This document shows, in pieces, positions 1 through 12,613 of a DNA stretch of 34,045 nt. The DNA comes from Reticulitermes lucifugus. Lineage: Eukaryota; Arthropoda; Insecta; Blattodea; Rhinotermitidae. The DNA lies in NCBI GenBank assembly GCA_026260175.1, contig JAKCWW010003082.1:1-34045 (forward strand). Direction: 5' to 3'. Below the pieces are notes generated by a model. It worked only from the letters and a program-made list of their open reading frames with translations. It was not told the DNA's origin and searched no databases. The translations under genes were made by a program, and so were the position numbers. Within the stretch, counting starts at the first letter, position 1. Each line of letters starts with the position of its first letter.

Positions 1-58
<58 letters not shown>
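1..58. repeat. (CA)n microsatellite at the window edge
   Basis: An uninterrupted CA dinucleotide run that begins before the window, so its full length is unknown. Simple sequence repeat with no sign of other function. Confidence 0.97.
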
Positions 59-60
<2 letters not shown>

Positions 61-172
61 CTGATTCATCCACTGTCATTCTTCTATTTAGCATTGGATT
101 AGGCTAGATATCATGCAAGTACCTTATTTGAAGTCATATCCAGTCATTTTTGGTAGACTTCAGACATTATTT

Positions 173-583
173 TCACATGACAACATAGCATTGCCTGTGT
201 ACCAAAAATCTATATGGTTGCCATGTTAGTTTTGTTACAGGAAAAATTGCTAATCCTGTTTTGGGATGCTGGCACCTTGTGGAAGTGAGCTGTGTTCCCA
301 GTGTTCCAGCATACATGCTGTCTTCATCTTCAGGATAAATGTGGAAGCAGCATTTTCCTCCAAAACATCCACAACACAGCCCACTACACATGGTGCCCAC
401 AAACAAAAACAGGATCAACATCAGCATTGTATCACAGTGAAAGATTAATATATATAGAGGGAACAACATAAAAATATAACACTGGGAAGTCCTCCAGTAA
501 CAGGCTATGGTGTTCCTATTCAGCTTCACAAAAATCAGTAATTGTAAGAGGGATACACATATATAGACACCAATACTTGCCAT
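173..583 (-). CDS. Possible small membrane-protein ORF or exon (unrecognised)
   Basis: An ATG-initiated minus-strand ORF of 136 codons. I do not recognise it. The translation has a hydrophobic stretch near residues 7-19, a stronger one near 38-62, then a cysteine cluster (Cys66, 70, 71, 73, 78, 79) followed by an acidic patch PEDEDSMY. A membrane segment followed by juxtamembrane cysteines is common in small palmitoylated or cysteine-rich membrane proteins, which makes it look better than chance. Against it: no known domain, no convincing splice sites, AT-rich surroundings and the nearby window edge. If real it could be an exon of a gene extending left. Chance ORF or repeat-derived sequence is at least as likely. 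Confidence 0.22.
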   Translation of the reverse strand: MASIGVYICVSLLQLLIFVKLNRNTIACYWRTSQCYIFMLFPLYILIFHCDTMLMLILFLFVGTMCSGLCCGCFGGKCCFHIYPEDEDSMYAGTLGTQLTSTRCQHPKTGLAIFPVTKLTWQPYRFLVHRQCYVVM

Positions 584-1816
584 ATAATGCTGTGTTTCTT
601 TGCAGAAACTAGCTCAAAACCTACCTCAGAATCACAGAATGGCATTTAGTTACAGATATATCTACTTCATGTAAGTTTGCATCCTGCAGTAGACATATAG
701 GTAATAACAGTATTTCATTTATATGTTTGGTTGATATAACTGAAATATGATCTTAGATACTGAAGCCATGGGATCAAAATCTGGTATTTCTGTTACTAGT
801 TTGTCACTATGTTAGCAAATAATAGGCCAAAAATGGATATGAGGTTACAGTAGCTGATCCTTGTCATATAATCAAATAGAAATCAAAAAAGAGGACAATA
901 AAATGTTATCAGTTGGAGGCAATATGTCAGCCATTGCAGCAGGTCAGCCAAATTCAAGAAGATGAGTCACTGCACTACCCATCTACAGAATACAATCCCA
1001 ACATTTCCCAGCTGATAAGAATATAAATGTATTAATTCCTCAAGTTCCCCAAGAACATAGGTCTGACACCATCTGAACATCCTCTCAAAAGTCAGTCCCA
1101 AAGAAAAATCAAAGAAAGGGAACAAATGTAGACAATGGAATAGAACTGACATTTTTGCTCAAGCACTTTGACCATTTTACTTGTAAAGAGTACAGTAACA
1201 TAATAACTGAGACAGAGTACTCTGTTATAACAGTAAAATTAGCAGTTGTGCATTAAATATCTGTTTTTCCTTCCATCAGCAACTCTGTAGACTACTGCTC
1301 TTCCTTCCTGCTTCTTATAATATAGTCATGTACATTTTATTTACTATAAATGATCTCTTACAGGACTGAACAAATCCATGTCACCAATGAAATTTGCAGC
1401 GCCATTTCTCGCCACATGAAGTGTAGTAATCCATATGCCCTGTTTCATTTTACTGTCACCCACAGGTGTACAGAATGCATCCATCCCTCCTGCTTATATC
1501 AGGTTTGAGATGATGTAAGAACAAAATAAGTTCACGGTGATATTTTTAAAAAATGCCACTACTGCAGAACTCATCAGTAGAAGACTGATATACAAATAGG
1601 TGATTGACAGTATTTTGTAGTAGTGCACATTAAGAACAAGGGGGTACCACGGCACTAGCCAGTAATGGACATCTGTGTGGACATGATACAGTACTGGTAC
1701 CAACAATTTCTTAACTTACAGTACCTGGACTTTAAAATTCAACATAATCCAGGGCATTTTGTATGTCAGCTAAGTACATGTAAGTAACAGTATGTGAGCA
1801 ACTAAACATACAAATA
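584..1816. other. Intergenic, nothing recognised
   Basis: AT-rich sequence with only short ORFs on both strands, no recognisable domain and no clear repeat structure. Confidence 0.6.
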
Positions 1817-1991
1817 CAGTAAAATCCCGATTTAATGTTCCCGCATTTAGTGAAATCCTAGATTTAGTGATGATTTTTTCATGTCCCGACAATAGCTCCA
1901 TATAAACAATGAAACCTCCATTTAATGAAAACCTTGATTTAGTGAAATATATTCTAAGCCCCCAGCAATTCATTAAATAGGGGTTTTACTG
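1817..1991. mobile_element. Tigger/pogo-like MITE, 175 bp
   Basis: The left end (CAGTAAAATCCCGATTTAATG, from 1817) and the inverse of the right end (CAGTAAAACCCCTATTTAATG, ending at 1991) are terminal inverted repeats that differ at only a few positions. Both ends are flanked by TA (1815-1816 and 1992-1993), the target duplication of Tc1/mariner/pogo-type elements. The interior holds more AT-rich blocks of the form ATTTAGTGA or ATTTAATG and has no coding capacity, so this is a non-autonomous element mobilised in trans, or an extreme internal deletion. Confidence 0.8.
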
Positions 1992-1993
1992 TA

Positions 1994-4793
1994 ACTAACT
2001 AACCAACTAACTCCCTGACAGCAAAACATGAATGTTCAAAACAGCAAATACCTAAGTCCAGTGGGCGCCATCCTAAGCCAGTTTCATCCACCCTTCTCAG
2101 TCTTCCAAGAAGTTTTTGTATTTACTATTTGTCTTTACAATCTTAGCTACATGCACAGCCCATTGCTCCATTTGATTTCTACCATTTGCTTGAAATCTAT
2201 ACAAGTCACATAAAAGACCTATTATCATACTGAAAAAGTATTTTACAGCTTTCAGAAACTTTTTTCATTAACTCTGTGCTTCGTAGCAGTGGTAAAGAGT
2301 ACAAACAACACAAGGCGCACATGTGTGAGGTAAATAGTTACCATTCTGCTTTGTGCAGCTACAGAATTTCAATTCTGACAGGGGCCAGTCACTCTACAGA
2401 AGAGACTGCACAGCCTAACCCCTTCACCCTGCACATTCACCACTATTTCTGATTATCCTCACTTTCCTCAGCTAAAGACACATAACCTGAGCACTTTATT
2501 TAACACTATTAAATATATTAATATGTTCATGTCATAATATTACTGCCTTTTCCATTGCACTTACAATGAAAGAAAGGTTATCAATATTTTGAGTCTAAGC
2601 ATCGGGTTAAGAAGGAGGCATAGTAATGTGCCGCCATGTATTCTTAACTCCACATTTAAGGGAGATTAGTGGTCAACTTCACTCTGTGGCCACCTTTACC
2701 GCTGACAAAAATCCTCATCAACCATTAGGCAAGATGGTATGCAGGCCCCAGTGGTAGTCTAGATATGGAGGTGAAAAGATGCAGCCCAGTGCTTCCATCT
2801 GTACAATCTAAATCCATAATTCTGGTGCCTGATAGATGAGGGCTGTGGACTGCTTACACTGCCTTCATGGTTACAATTTTTTACTCGAAATTTGAAATAC
2901 TTACAAATTCTCGATTTCAGACTTTGAATGCTAGTGTGTGATGTGTTCTACTGGCTTTTGGTCTCAGTGTGTTTTCAGTGTTTCAACTAACACTGGATAC
3001 AGATCAACAAGCAAAACGACTCAAGTCCAAAGGCCAACATAGTCCAGTTGTCATGCACAACTACTGAGATGCAAAATCATCAGAATGATGTTAACAAATA
3101 TTTCACAAGAACTTGTTGGTATTAGCATCAAACAGTCTGCCATAACAGATATACCAAAATGAGCATGTGATAGTCCGAGATGTAACATACCAAAAGCATC
3201 TTCAACATTTCATTTTAAACTTATTTTCAATTTTGAAAGATTAAACTGTCAAGATGTACAATTCTGCATAATTCTGACATGGAGCAGTAAACAAAAGAAA
3301 ACTAAACTGTGTAAATATTACGGTACAGGGTGTTATATTTGTACAGCATAAGTTACTGTGTGGTGTGGCCAAGGATGTCCATCCTGAGGTGGAGCTGCTT
3401 CCGAATAAGTTGTACCCAGAATGTCATAAGTGTTTAATGTGTTCTTTTCCTTCAGCCTCCTTTAAAATGCAGCTCCATTTTCTGAGACATCTTGTACATG
3501 AAAGACAGTGCTTGGAGTGGGTAGGACACTTGTTTGTATGGTGTAAAACAGAACACAAACCCACCAATTAACTCCCTTTCCAACATGTGATATTTGTAGT
3601 GGCACACTGAATAATAAAATGTATTTATTGCTTATAAATTCTATAACTCATTAATAAGCTGAACAGAAAATAGATGAATAATATAAACCAAAGGAACAGA
3701 TGAGACAAGTACAACATATGACCTAGAGGGTAAGAGAGGGGCAGGAGGAATTCAAATGAAGTCCTCAAACTTTAAAAATGCTCAGAAAATTCCATGAGAC
3801 AGAGAAGGGTGTTCGCGTGTATGAAAGACAGTATGTGTAATCTTCAAGTATTCATATGCCATGTTATGTGTCACTCTTACTCCCAGCACTGTAGCTACTG
3901 TGATGTGGACAATGTCCTCAGTGTTTAACAAAAGAGATGTAAATACCAGGAAAATGTTTTGTATATCAGAATAATATATCCTTAATTTTGCTATATGAAG
4001 AGCTAAATTACAATTAAATGGAAAATTCTGAGATACAAGATCCACATGAATAGACATTCAAATGTATTTGGACAGGTTATGGAAGTGGCTGACTTTTTTA
4101 TTGCTGTTCATAGTTCATATTTGTAAGGCAAAGTAGTGTCTGATTGTCTATGTCTCGACAAAGTGTGGTTCACATTCAAGATACTTTGCACGTCATCTAC
4201 ATGATGGAGGTGAACAGAAATACCCATACATGCAAATTTAACTATATACAGGACTGATGAAGACAATCCTGATAGATACTTAGACATTAAGTGACTAATC
4301 AGCTTCTTCAGTATGCAGGGAACACAAATACAACAGTAAATAATGACATTTCTATTGCCCATAAACAATGTAGTTATATAAAAACAAAAGTTCTGTATCA
4401 AAAATAAATCATTCCTTTAAGAGGAAAACTTCCAAATTCTGTAATTTCCCATGAAAGTGACTGAAAGCAGTGTCATCAGACCCTTACTGGGTCATTCACA
4501 TAGAGAAATCTATTACTACAACATATAACCTCAGTAAGAACTTGGCTCAAAGTTGCAGTTAGTGATTACAAAATAACCTGCTGTTTGATCTATTTCAAGT
4601 CCTCGTACCAATATCTGATCATGCATGTGCTCAACAGCATCCATCAGGTAGGGACTACAAAGATGGTTTACATCATTTACTTGGTACTGAAGCATGAAGT
4701 GACTTTGAAAATTACAGGATGCAAGATATCAATGGGTAGACTGGAAAAAGAAGTCTTCATTCACTCCCTGACTTACATGCACAATACATGACT
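1994..4793. other. Intergenic, short tetranucleotide run, no gene recognised
   Basis: An (AACT)n-like run follows the MITE directly (1995-2012). Around 2640-2860 is a moderately GC-richer patch that reads like an old SINE fragment but cannot be assigned. A 68-codon open frame at 3365-3571 begins with GTG and contains a CxxC and three histidines (see findings). No supported gene. Confidence 0.5.
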
Positions 4794-4848
4794 ACTCTAT
4801 ATTTAAAGTCCGACAAATGTACAATTTGTCGGACTTTAAATATAGAGT
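4794..4848. repeat. Perfect 25-bp inverted repeat with 5-nt loop
   Basis: The arms at 4794-4818 and 4824-4848 are exact reverse complements (core TTTAAAGTCCGACAAAT) and are separated by GTACA. The pairing stops abruptly on both sides. There are no obvious terminal-repeat or target-duplication features, so a template-switch foldback is more likely than a transposon. Confidence 0.95.
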
Positions 4849-7149
4849 TAAAATGTACGGAATGAATAATATTACCATGACTACTCATTTCACGTACTAT
4901 ATTCCTTATTATTAACATCCATACACACTTATACTTTGAAGGTGGTGTGTGCAGGTACCCCTCTAGTGGTTCACAGTATTACCACAACCTGGTGGATAGT
5001 AATGACAATATGTGTTGTGTCTTGAATGTGAACTAACAGCTGCGTGTTGGCCTCTGTATATCTCACACATTCAGTGAGCAGTGAGTTTTGTGTTCTCTTG
5101 TTCTCTCCAGTAAGAGTAAGGCAAGTTGTTATATCATTGTGTATACAAATGTATTTGCTAATATTATGGAACATTTGAAAAATGCCAAAGACTACTAAAT
5201 AAAGTCATGCTAGCAGTAGCTCCCCTGTTTTTGATTTTCCTGTCTAGTCACATTTGTACATCATTCACACATGTTTTCCCTAATAACCCAGCAGCATGAA
5301 TAGTACAAGTGATACTATGCTGTAAATCCTATAGAGAATCGACCATACATACGTTCATATATTCAATGCTGATACATGAGGTGTAGAGGTACTGCAGTGT
5401 CAAGTGAGATGCGGTAGGATTACTGAAAAAGAGCATGCTAGAAGTACAGAAAGAAACACATGCAGCCTACTAACTAACTAACTAACTAACTCCATGAAGC
5501 AGAGTCCTTCTTGAGAAGCTAGCAGGATGTCAGCTAGTCAAGAAATTCCCCGTGTTTTATGGAACCCGAAGGTTCATTACCACTCACACAACAGCCTGAC
5601 ATCTGTCCCTGCGGCCTACTACAAGAGTGTATTAGTCAGACTGAGGAAGACCATAAAAATCTTGGTAAGGACAGTCAGGTGCGAACTAGATTCAAATGTG
5701 ACTCCCATACTTGAATGAAAATTTGCAGTGCAGTTAATATAAACCTGTGTAATGTTTGATATTCTTCCAAAGTCAGGAATGAATGGGTTTAATAAACTGA
5801 AAGCCCTGTGTCCAATTAGCAACTCAAAAATCATTGTGTGTGTGTGTGTGATTGTCTTATGAGATTATATGTAACTTAAAATAAATGAAATTACATCACA
5901 AATATATCCTAATATATGCTATGAAATTGGACGAAGTTCTAACATCCAAAATAATATAGGAGTTAACCATTTTCATACCAATATTATGTTGTACACAGTT
6001 AAATGCAGTAGTCATATTTTTGGTGAAGTTACAAGGCACTACAAAACTTATTCCCACAGAAGATCCCCAGTGTAACCACCATTTTAAAACCAGTGTAATA
6101 AAATAAAGACATTTTTTCAGCCCTTTAATTTGGGGAAATGTACTTATACCATAATTGTTCTGGCATGTATGCTCTGTTACAGTATCTACAGTTTCTATTT
6201 TTGGTTGCTAACTTTTGATGCTCTATTATAAACAGCATATAGTTGATGACTTCAAGCAAAACACTGATAACACAAGAATTTCAAATGTGTCTCCCAACTT
6301 TTACCCAGCATGCACTAAACATTTCATCCATATCTTAGCAACAGATTTACAGTTAATCATGCTCAAATGCAGTAGCTGCTAGAATATACGAAAATGTGTA
6401 GCATTTGTAGTTATAGTGAAGAGTGAAGGTTCAAAGTCATACACTAATTAAAACACTTTAAAAGAATAAAGCAGATCTGTTGTCAATCCAGTCTAAATAC
6501 AATCAAGGACTTCTTTTGTTTTTATGTGTGATGTTGGATAGGTAGAATCAAGAATTTCTTCTAATTTTCACACGAATGATCAGTAGGCCTACATGTGCTG
6601 GAGGTGCGTACATAAAGGCACACATAGGTCTTCAAATAAAGTATCCATTATGTCTGTCCCCTTTTAACCAAAACTGAAATTGCTTAACAATTTCTCATAA
6701 AATTCTGTCCTGTCAAATACCACGAAGATTCATTCTGCCATTCTTGAACTGTTAAGTGAATACAGATGGACGGACTCTAACTTTCAGAGGCACTCTGCAG
6801 GGATGCAGACACATCTAAACTATGCGAATGTTACCAAAACAGCTGCAAATCTTGCATTTTACAAGGTTTAATTTAGTGAAAATTCACCATTCAGGCCCTC
6901 TACATTAATAACAATCAAATGCAGGAAACTAGAAGCAATTATATAGAAAACATCAATGCAGGAGTACAATTAATTCTTTGCTAACAGAGTCCAAAATTTA
7001 AAGCTACAAACACCAGAGCTTTGTACTTGAAATAATCCTCAGTCACTTCAGTGGGGTTAATAACCTTACAGTCATTTCTGAAAGACTTTCAGAGCAGAAA
7101 TACTAATGCCTGGTATACAGAATGTACAGAGAAAACTCATGAGCCAGGG
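4849..7149. other. Intergenic, simple repeats only
   Basis: Contains an (AACT)n run at about 5470-5490 and a (TG)n run at about 5836-5850. ORFs are short and without recognisable motifs. No gene seen. Confidence 0.55.
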
Positions 7150-7320
7150 CACATCAGTAAAATGACTGGCTAGGGGCTGGATGATGAACATTCAATTCCT
7201 GAGGGCTGGAATTTTTATCTTCATCACCACATCCACACCAGCTCTGGGACCCATCAAATCTTTGACCTAACAGGTACTGGAATTTCTTCCCCTGGGGTAA
7301 AATGGTGATCACTAAAACTC
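7150..7320 (-). repeat. SINE-like interspersed repeat fragment
   Basis: A stretch around 7200-7300 with the words TTTTTATCTTCATCACCACA, CTGGGACCC and CCCCTGGGGTAAAATGG resembles, from memory, an abundant blattodean repeat usually found beside CACCTCCATCTAGTGC. The related 3' segment lies at 7890-8020, separated by about 570 bp of other sequence. No target duplications were identified. Confidence 0.4.
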
Positions 7321-7879
7321 ATCTACAGCCAAGATTAAGCAAGTGCCACAGCTTTACCATCATTCTCTCATACAACTCCACAATGTTGCATTCGTGCACA
7401 CAGAAAACTTTTCCCACGGAAAATTCAGGAAGCAGCAAAATTAGGAATCCCCTCTCATCTAATAATACAATATGAACTGAAATGATTATTAAATAATCAA
7501 ATGAGATGCAAGGATTACATACAATATATAAGGTCACAGAAAAAAGTCTCATTAATTTACTTCCCCACATCTTCCTCAAGCTGTTATGCTTTCCCCTCGA
7601 AATTCCTCCCTTGCTCCCCTCCAAATGTCTGGCCATCTTGTTCACATGAATGTTGGTTGTGATAACCATGCCATAAGCTTGGCAGCAAAAAAGCGCTTTG
7701 GGCTGCGTAACTAATGCCAGAGAGAGCTTCAGGGGAACATAACAATAGGCAGAGGGTGAGAAACCTTGAGCACTGTCATCATCACAATCCATGAAACTTC
7801 TTTCTGTGGCTTCAGAATAATTTAGACAGAACAAAGGTGGAAATACATAGTCCTGGCCTGAAAGAGCTGATGAGAATAA

Positions 7880-8030
7880 TGACAGATCATATTCAGTGGG
7901 TACCAGGGTTAAAGCAGCCAGGGCACAAAGCTGACCACTCACCTCCATCTAGTGCTTAATTTAAGAATGAGTGGAGCTATAATACTACTACTCCATATGC
8001 CTTCATGGCATGCAGGACTTCACCTTTACA
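7880..8030 (-). repeat. SINE-like repeat, second copy also at 19130-19300
   Basis: The segment with GTGGGTACCAGGGTTAAAGC, then CACCTCCATCTAGTGC, AAGAATGAGTGGAGCTATA and CTACTCC..CCTTCATGG matches in order the words at 19150-19300 (GGGTACTGAGG, GATAAAGCGGCC, CACCTCCATCTAGTGC, AAGAATGAGTGGAGCTATA, CTACTCC..CCTTCATGG). Two diverged copies of one family inside the window. It explains most of the start of a 209-codon minus-strand ORF at 7319-7948, which is therefore not a gene. Confidence 0.75.
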
Positions 8031-9335
8031 CATTAGGTTCAAGTTCAGTACATCCAGAATGTGACCACAGAGCTAACCATTATGTCTATGGCATTTCCCC
8101 CTGTCATAACATACAAATTACTGGACTGTCAAATGTGAAGTACCCAACTACATACTTTCATGAGATGCACAGACTTCTCACTGCAAAACAAAGACAATAC
8201 CTGAAAATGTATCTCAGTCACTCTCAGCATCATAACAAACAAATACCTCTAAGGTTCATTTGAATAGTAAACTATCTTCAATGCTTTGGTACTTTCAGTA
8301 TTACATTCACATTGGTGATTTAATAATTTTAAAATTAAGAAGTTCACAGTCAGAATTGTGAAGTTCCTCATCATGGCTACTGCTCCACTTCACAATCATC
8401 TCACCTAACTTAAAATCTATTCAGCAAGTTGTGCTCAAATAATATCAATTTCTCTTCTTCTTTCACACCGAGAAATAAACTGGAAGTTTTTAATAAATAT
8501 AAAACAAAAGGAATAATTACAGTGTAATAAACTTTCACTTTTAAATGTGGAAAACAAACAAGGTGGTCATTATACCATCAATATTCCACAATCATCATCG
8601 TCATCATTTGGGCAGTAGAGTACGTTCAATTAAGGCAGCGACAAAGCGCTCGGTCTCCAAACACCTATCATTAATAGAAATCATTTTACATGATTTTTTT
8701 CAGTCATTCCCTAGAGTAACTTGCATATGCAGGCCATTTATTTTTCCATATTGATTATATATCTACATATGTTTCATACATTCCCACATTCCATTACAGT
8801 ACTGGAACTCACTCTTCCTGGAATTTTAGTCTGTAAAACAGATGCAAATAAGTCCAATATATTTATTAAATTTCAACCTCTGAACTCACGAAGGATACTT
8901 AAGGGTGACACAACTGTGTCTGATACTAGTATAATGACCCTTACTGGAGTGCATGTTTTGACTGCAGGGGCCCCACCATTAACTGAAGCACAGTTCCATG
9001 CTACCCCAGCAGGGTGTCCCCAACCAATCACCCGCCTGGTTAGCCAGCAGAAATGTCTTGCATGCAACCGTTTCATACAATAAAATTACAAGTCCACATA
9101 AACAATTTCAAACACACCTGACATGGGGATGTTTCTTCTTCACCTTGCTTCATAAATATGGTCCTGCAGTATCTGTCCATTAAGCTCTGCATTTCCAAAC
9201 TTCTGTCAGACACCACCCCCTCCCACCCAGAAAAAAAAACCTTTCATTAATTTCATTTCAGAAATAATAAGAATAATTTTAAAATGGGTGGTGTTCCTGA
9301 AAAGTAGCTGAGTCACTAGTACCTAAGCCTAGAGC
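8031..9335. other. Intergenic, no gene recognised
   Basis: AT-rich with homopolymer A and C runs near 9210-9240. Short overlapping ORFs on both strands at 8721-9183 have no domain signature. A moderately GC-rich patch at 8950-9060 may be an old repeat. Confidence 0.5.
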
Positions 9336-10660
9336 CCTCGAGGTTGAGAGGGCAAAGTTGAAAAGGTATAAATCACCTGGCATTGATCAAATTGCAGCAG
9401 AACTGATTCAAGCAGGAGGTAAAAACCTTCTGAGATACATAAACTTATTACTTCTGTTTGTAATTAAGAAGAATTTCCTCAACAGTGGACAAAGTCAATC
9501 CTTTTACCTATTTATAAGGATAATAAAAGATTATAGTAATTATCAAGGCATGTCACTGTTATGAAATACATATAACATTTTTAAGCTTAACTGCATATGC
9601 ATATGAATTAGTGGTGATCATCAGTGTAAATTTTGATGTAACAGATCAACTACTGATCATATATTCTGCTTTTGTCAAATACTTTGAAAAAATGGGAATG
9701 AAATGGAGCATTGCATCAGCTATTTATAGGCTTTAAGAAGGCCTATAATTCTGCTAGGAGGGAAGTTTTGTATAATGTTCTCATTGAATTTGGTATCCCC
9801 ATAGAACTGGATAGATTGATTAAATATGTTTAAATGAAATCCACAGTTGTCTAGATATGCAGACATTTGTCTGATGAATTACCTATTCAGAACAGTCTGA
9901 AACAAGGAGATGGTTTATCACCACTGCTGTTCAACTTTGCTGAGAATATGCCATTTGGAAGGTTCAACCAGGAGGGGGATGAAATGGACTGGGACACATC
10001 AACTTCTGGTTTATGCTGATGATGTTAATTTATGGAGGGGGGGGATACTTTAATTGCTCCTAAGGAGCTTGGTCTAGAAGTTGCTGAGAAAACTAAGCAA
10101 TGTTTATGTCTCATGAAGAGAATGCAGGAAAAAATCACAACATAAAATTAGGTACATGTCTTTTTAAGGTGTGGCAAAGTTCAAATAATTTGGAACAACT
10201 CTAACAAATCAAAAGTTCATTCATGAAGAAATAAGCAGATTGAATTCAGAGAATGTTTCCTACCAGTCGGTCCAGAATCTTTTGCCTGTTACTTTATATG
10301 GGTGTGAAACTTGGTCTCTCACACTGAGCGAAGAATGTAGGCTGAGGGTGTTAGAGAAGATGCTGAGGAAGCTATTTGAGCCTACATGGGAAGATGTAAC
10401 AGAGGACTGGAGGAAACTGTAAAATTAGAAGCCTCATGATTTGTACTCCTCACCAAATAGTATTTGGGTGATCAAATCAGGAAGAATGAGATGGATTGGG
10501 CACATGGCATATATGCAGAAGAAGAGAGGTCCACACATGGCTTTGGTGGGGAAACCAGAGAGACAGAGACCATCTGTAAGACCTAGGCACAGATGAGAGG
10601 ATAATATTAAAATGGATATTATACACATAACACTGTGCAACTCAGTGTGAGATTAGGCTT
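9336..10660 (+). pseudogene. Decayed non-LTR retrotransposon reverse transcriptase (LINE ORF2)
   Basis: Broken remains of a LINE ORF2, in order on the + strand. First comes a fragment reading KRYKSPGIDQIAAELIQAGG (about 9358-9420), matching the K.PG.D.I..E..K.GG block typical of non-LTR reverse transcriptases. Then pieces reading FKKAYNSARREVLYNVL and LIEFGIP near 9730-9800, a block near 9890-9940 reading SLKQGDGLSPLLFN, and the catalytic YADD box at 10012-10023. Towards the end is LYGCETWSLTLSEECRLRVLE (about 10295-10360), typical of the C-terminal part of these proteins. Many stops and frameshifts separate these blocks, so no functional enzyme is made. The part 5' to the RT is missing. Confidence 0.9.
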
Positions 10661-10736
10661 TATAAATGGTATTTAGCACAACAAATTACAAAAAATCTGC
10701 ACATTTTGTTTGAAGCCATTTTTATCCTCAAAATTC

Positions 10737-10879
10737 CTGAAGTGATCTTTCTTTGGGCTTTGTCCACCGTCTAACTTTCCATGTAGTACTATGTTTCGGA
10801 AGCACAACCGGCTCCCAAAACATAGTACTACATTGAAAGTTAGACAATGGACAAGGTCCAAAGAAAAAGATCACTTCAG
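10737..10879. repeat. Imperfect inverted repeat, about 63-bp arms
   Basis: The left arm 10737-10799 (starting CTGAAGTGATCTTT) pairs with the right arm 10815-10879 (ending AAAGATCACTTCAG). There are several mismatches and a 2-nt length difference, with a spacer of about 15 nt. It lies just 3' of the decayed LINE. No clear target duplication, so it is either a small foldback element or a template-switch duplication older than the one at 4794. Confidence 0.9.
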
Positions 10880-12613
10880 TAAATCATATACCATTGTCAG
10901 AGCCCTGTAGAGTCAAATCAAAATTCCTGCTTTAATACCTGGCAAACTTTTGGGTTTGACTTTTCTTTGGTGTATTGTTATTATGAATTAAACTCATTTT
11001 ATGAACACTTTTAAATTTAAAAAATGAAGGCTTCAAAATTTCATGGAGTTAAATGTATTTAAAAATGTCGTTTCAACTTCAGATGTCATGTAACGCCAAC
11101 TGAGATATGAGGATAATCAAGAATAGTGAAATGGGAATGAACATACAAAAAGCAGCTACAGCCTGTCTGTTGGGTTGCCTTTGAAGGGAGGGGATGTGGT
11201 AAGATGAGTGGTGGTAGTGGTGGTGGTGGTGGCAGTGATATTTGAGGTTGAGTGTGTAAGACAACTACCCCAGTCAACATCTGATCTCCATCACAGTGAC
11301 ACACACAACCCTCCACAGTAAGGTAAGCCTAGCAGCATGACATGAGATTGCTGATCGTTCAACTGAAGTGTATGTAGATTAATTCTGCTAGCACTTATAG
11401 ACGAAGTAAAGAAAGGAACTTCAGATAGTTAACTGTACAGACAAATTAGGTTATTCAGTTCCTTACTTTTCTACAAAAGACAAACTGCACTTAAATCCCA
11501 CTAGGTAAAATTTTATCTCACAAAGATTAAAGCATTATTCATACAGGCTTTATTTACACTAGAATAAATTTAATCATATTTCTCAACAATAGTCTCTGGT
11601 CCACAAAATGTACAGAAGTTTAAATCTTATCTCCTTAAATTCCATAAAATTTTGAAGAAACATTCTTTTTATTTAATAACATTTTACATGATAAAGAGGA
11701 AAGTTATTTAGGACTTCAAGAAAGATGACACTAACATATGACCAAATTGGTGACACCTTTACTTCATATGTAAGGAATTACTACCCAAAAATTCTGGAAG
11801 TAATTTGTTACAAACTGTCCTTCAGCCCAGTTTCTGTTGCACAAATAGACCTTATGAGATCACCATTCTATATTCATGTTCCCACCCCTTCAGAAACCTC
11901 TGAACTAAACATTCAATCCAATTTATTTCTCATCAACATGGGAGAACACAAACTGGGTTACTGGCTTAAATTTTAAGACTCCAGATTGAAGAAATGCAGA
12001 ACAAAGTCATACAGATTACTCTATATTAATAATCTTTAAATAATACCTCTCCATAAGAAGACACTAGTGCTTCAAAGATTGAAGTGCGAAAAGGTTTGCA
12101 GACCAGCCATGGTCCTTGACCTAGTCTGAGAAACAGAAATCTACAAGACACTGCATGCACTGGCATGTGTTTGCTCTACGCTCTGCTAATAATAGTGAAA
12201 GCCTGTATTAAGTAAAATGAACACCTGAGATGTAAAATCCTCACACTCTGTACTCTTTGCGCATTTTTAACCCATACCACAATACTTGTTGTCGTACATG
12301 CATCAACAGTAATTCAGTAAAAGTAAAGGTACTGTCTGAAGGGAGTTAAAAGGTTAGAAACCTGAAACTATTAATGTAATCTTGTGATATACAGCATCAC
12401 TTTTCTCACACATATTAAAATGGGTCCTTTAATTCGGTAAATGATAAGTTTCAAGCTCTAAGGACAAGAATCAGAGTCAAGGAGACACATATGAAGCAAC
12501 TGCCATTTAATAAAGAAACAGTCACACATCTTATTCACTGTGTGTACTCACACATGCAGTCTCGATGAAAACAGTATGTTTTACTCACCAGTCATCTGTT
12601 TGTATCTTGCAAG
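10880..12613. other. pburs upstream region
   Basis: Contains a GGT-rich microsatellite at about 11205-11235 and a few unremarkable ORFs. The segment directly 5' of the pburs ATG is expected to hold its promoter and 5' UTR, but I see no convincing TATA box or initiator and cannot place the transcription start. Confidence 0.5.

Noticed and set aside
7319-7948. Longest ORF in the window (209 codons, minus strand)
   Set aside because: Its start (MEVSGQLCALAALTLVP) lies in an interspersed repeat that recurs at 19130-19300; the rest has no domain and irregular composition.
10012-10023. YADD box as evidence for an active reverse transcriptase
   Set aside because: Surrounding frames carry many stops and frameshifts, so only the motif survives.
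11079-11316. His- and Pro-rich minus-strand ORFs
   Set aside because: Produced by the GGT-type microsatellite at 11205-11235 read in two frames.
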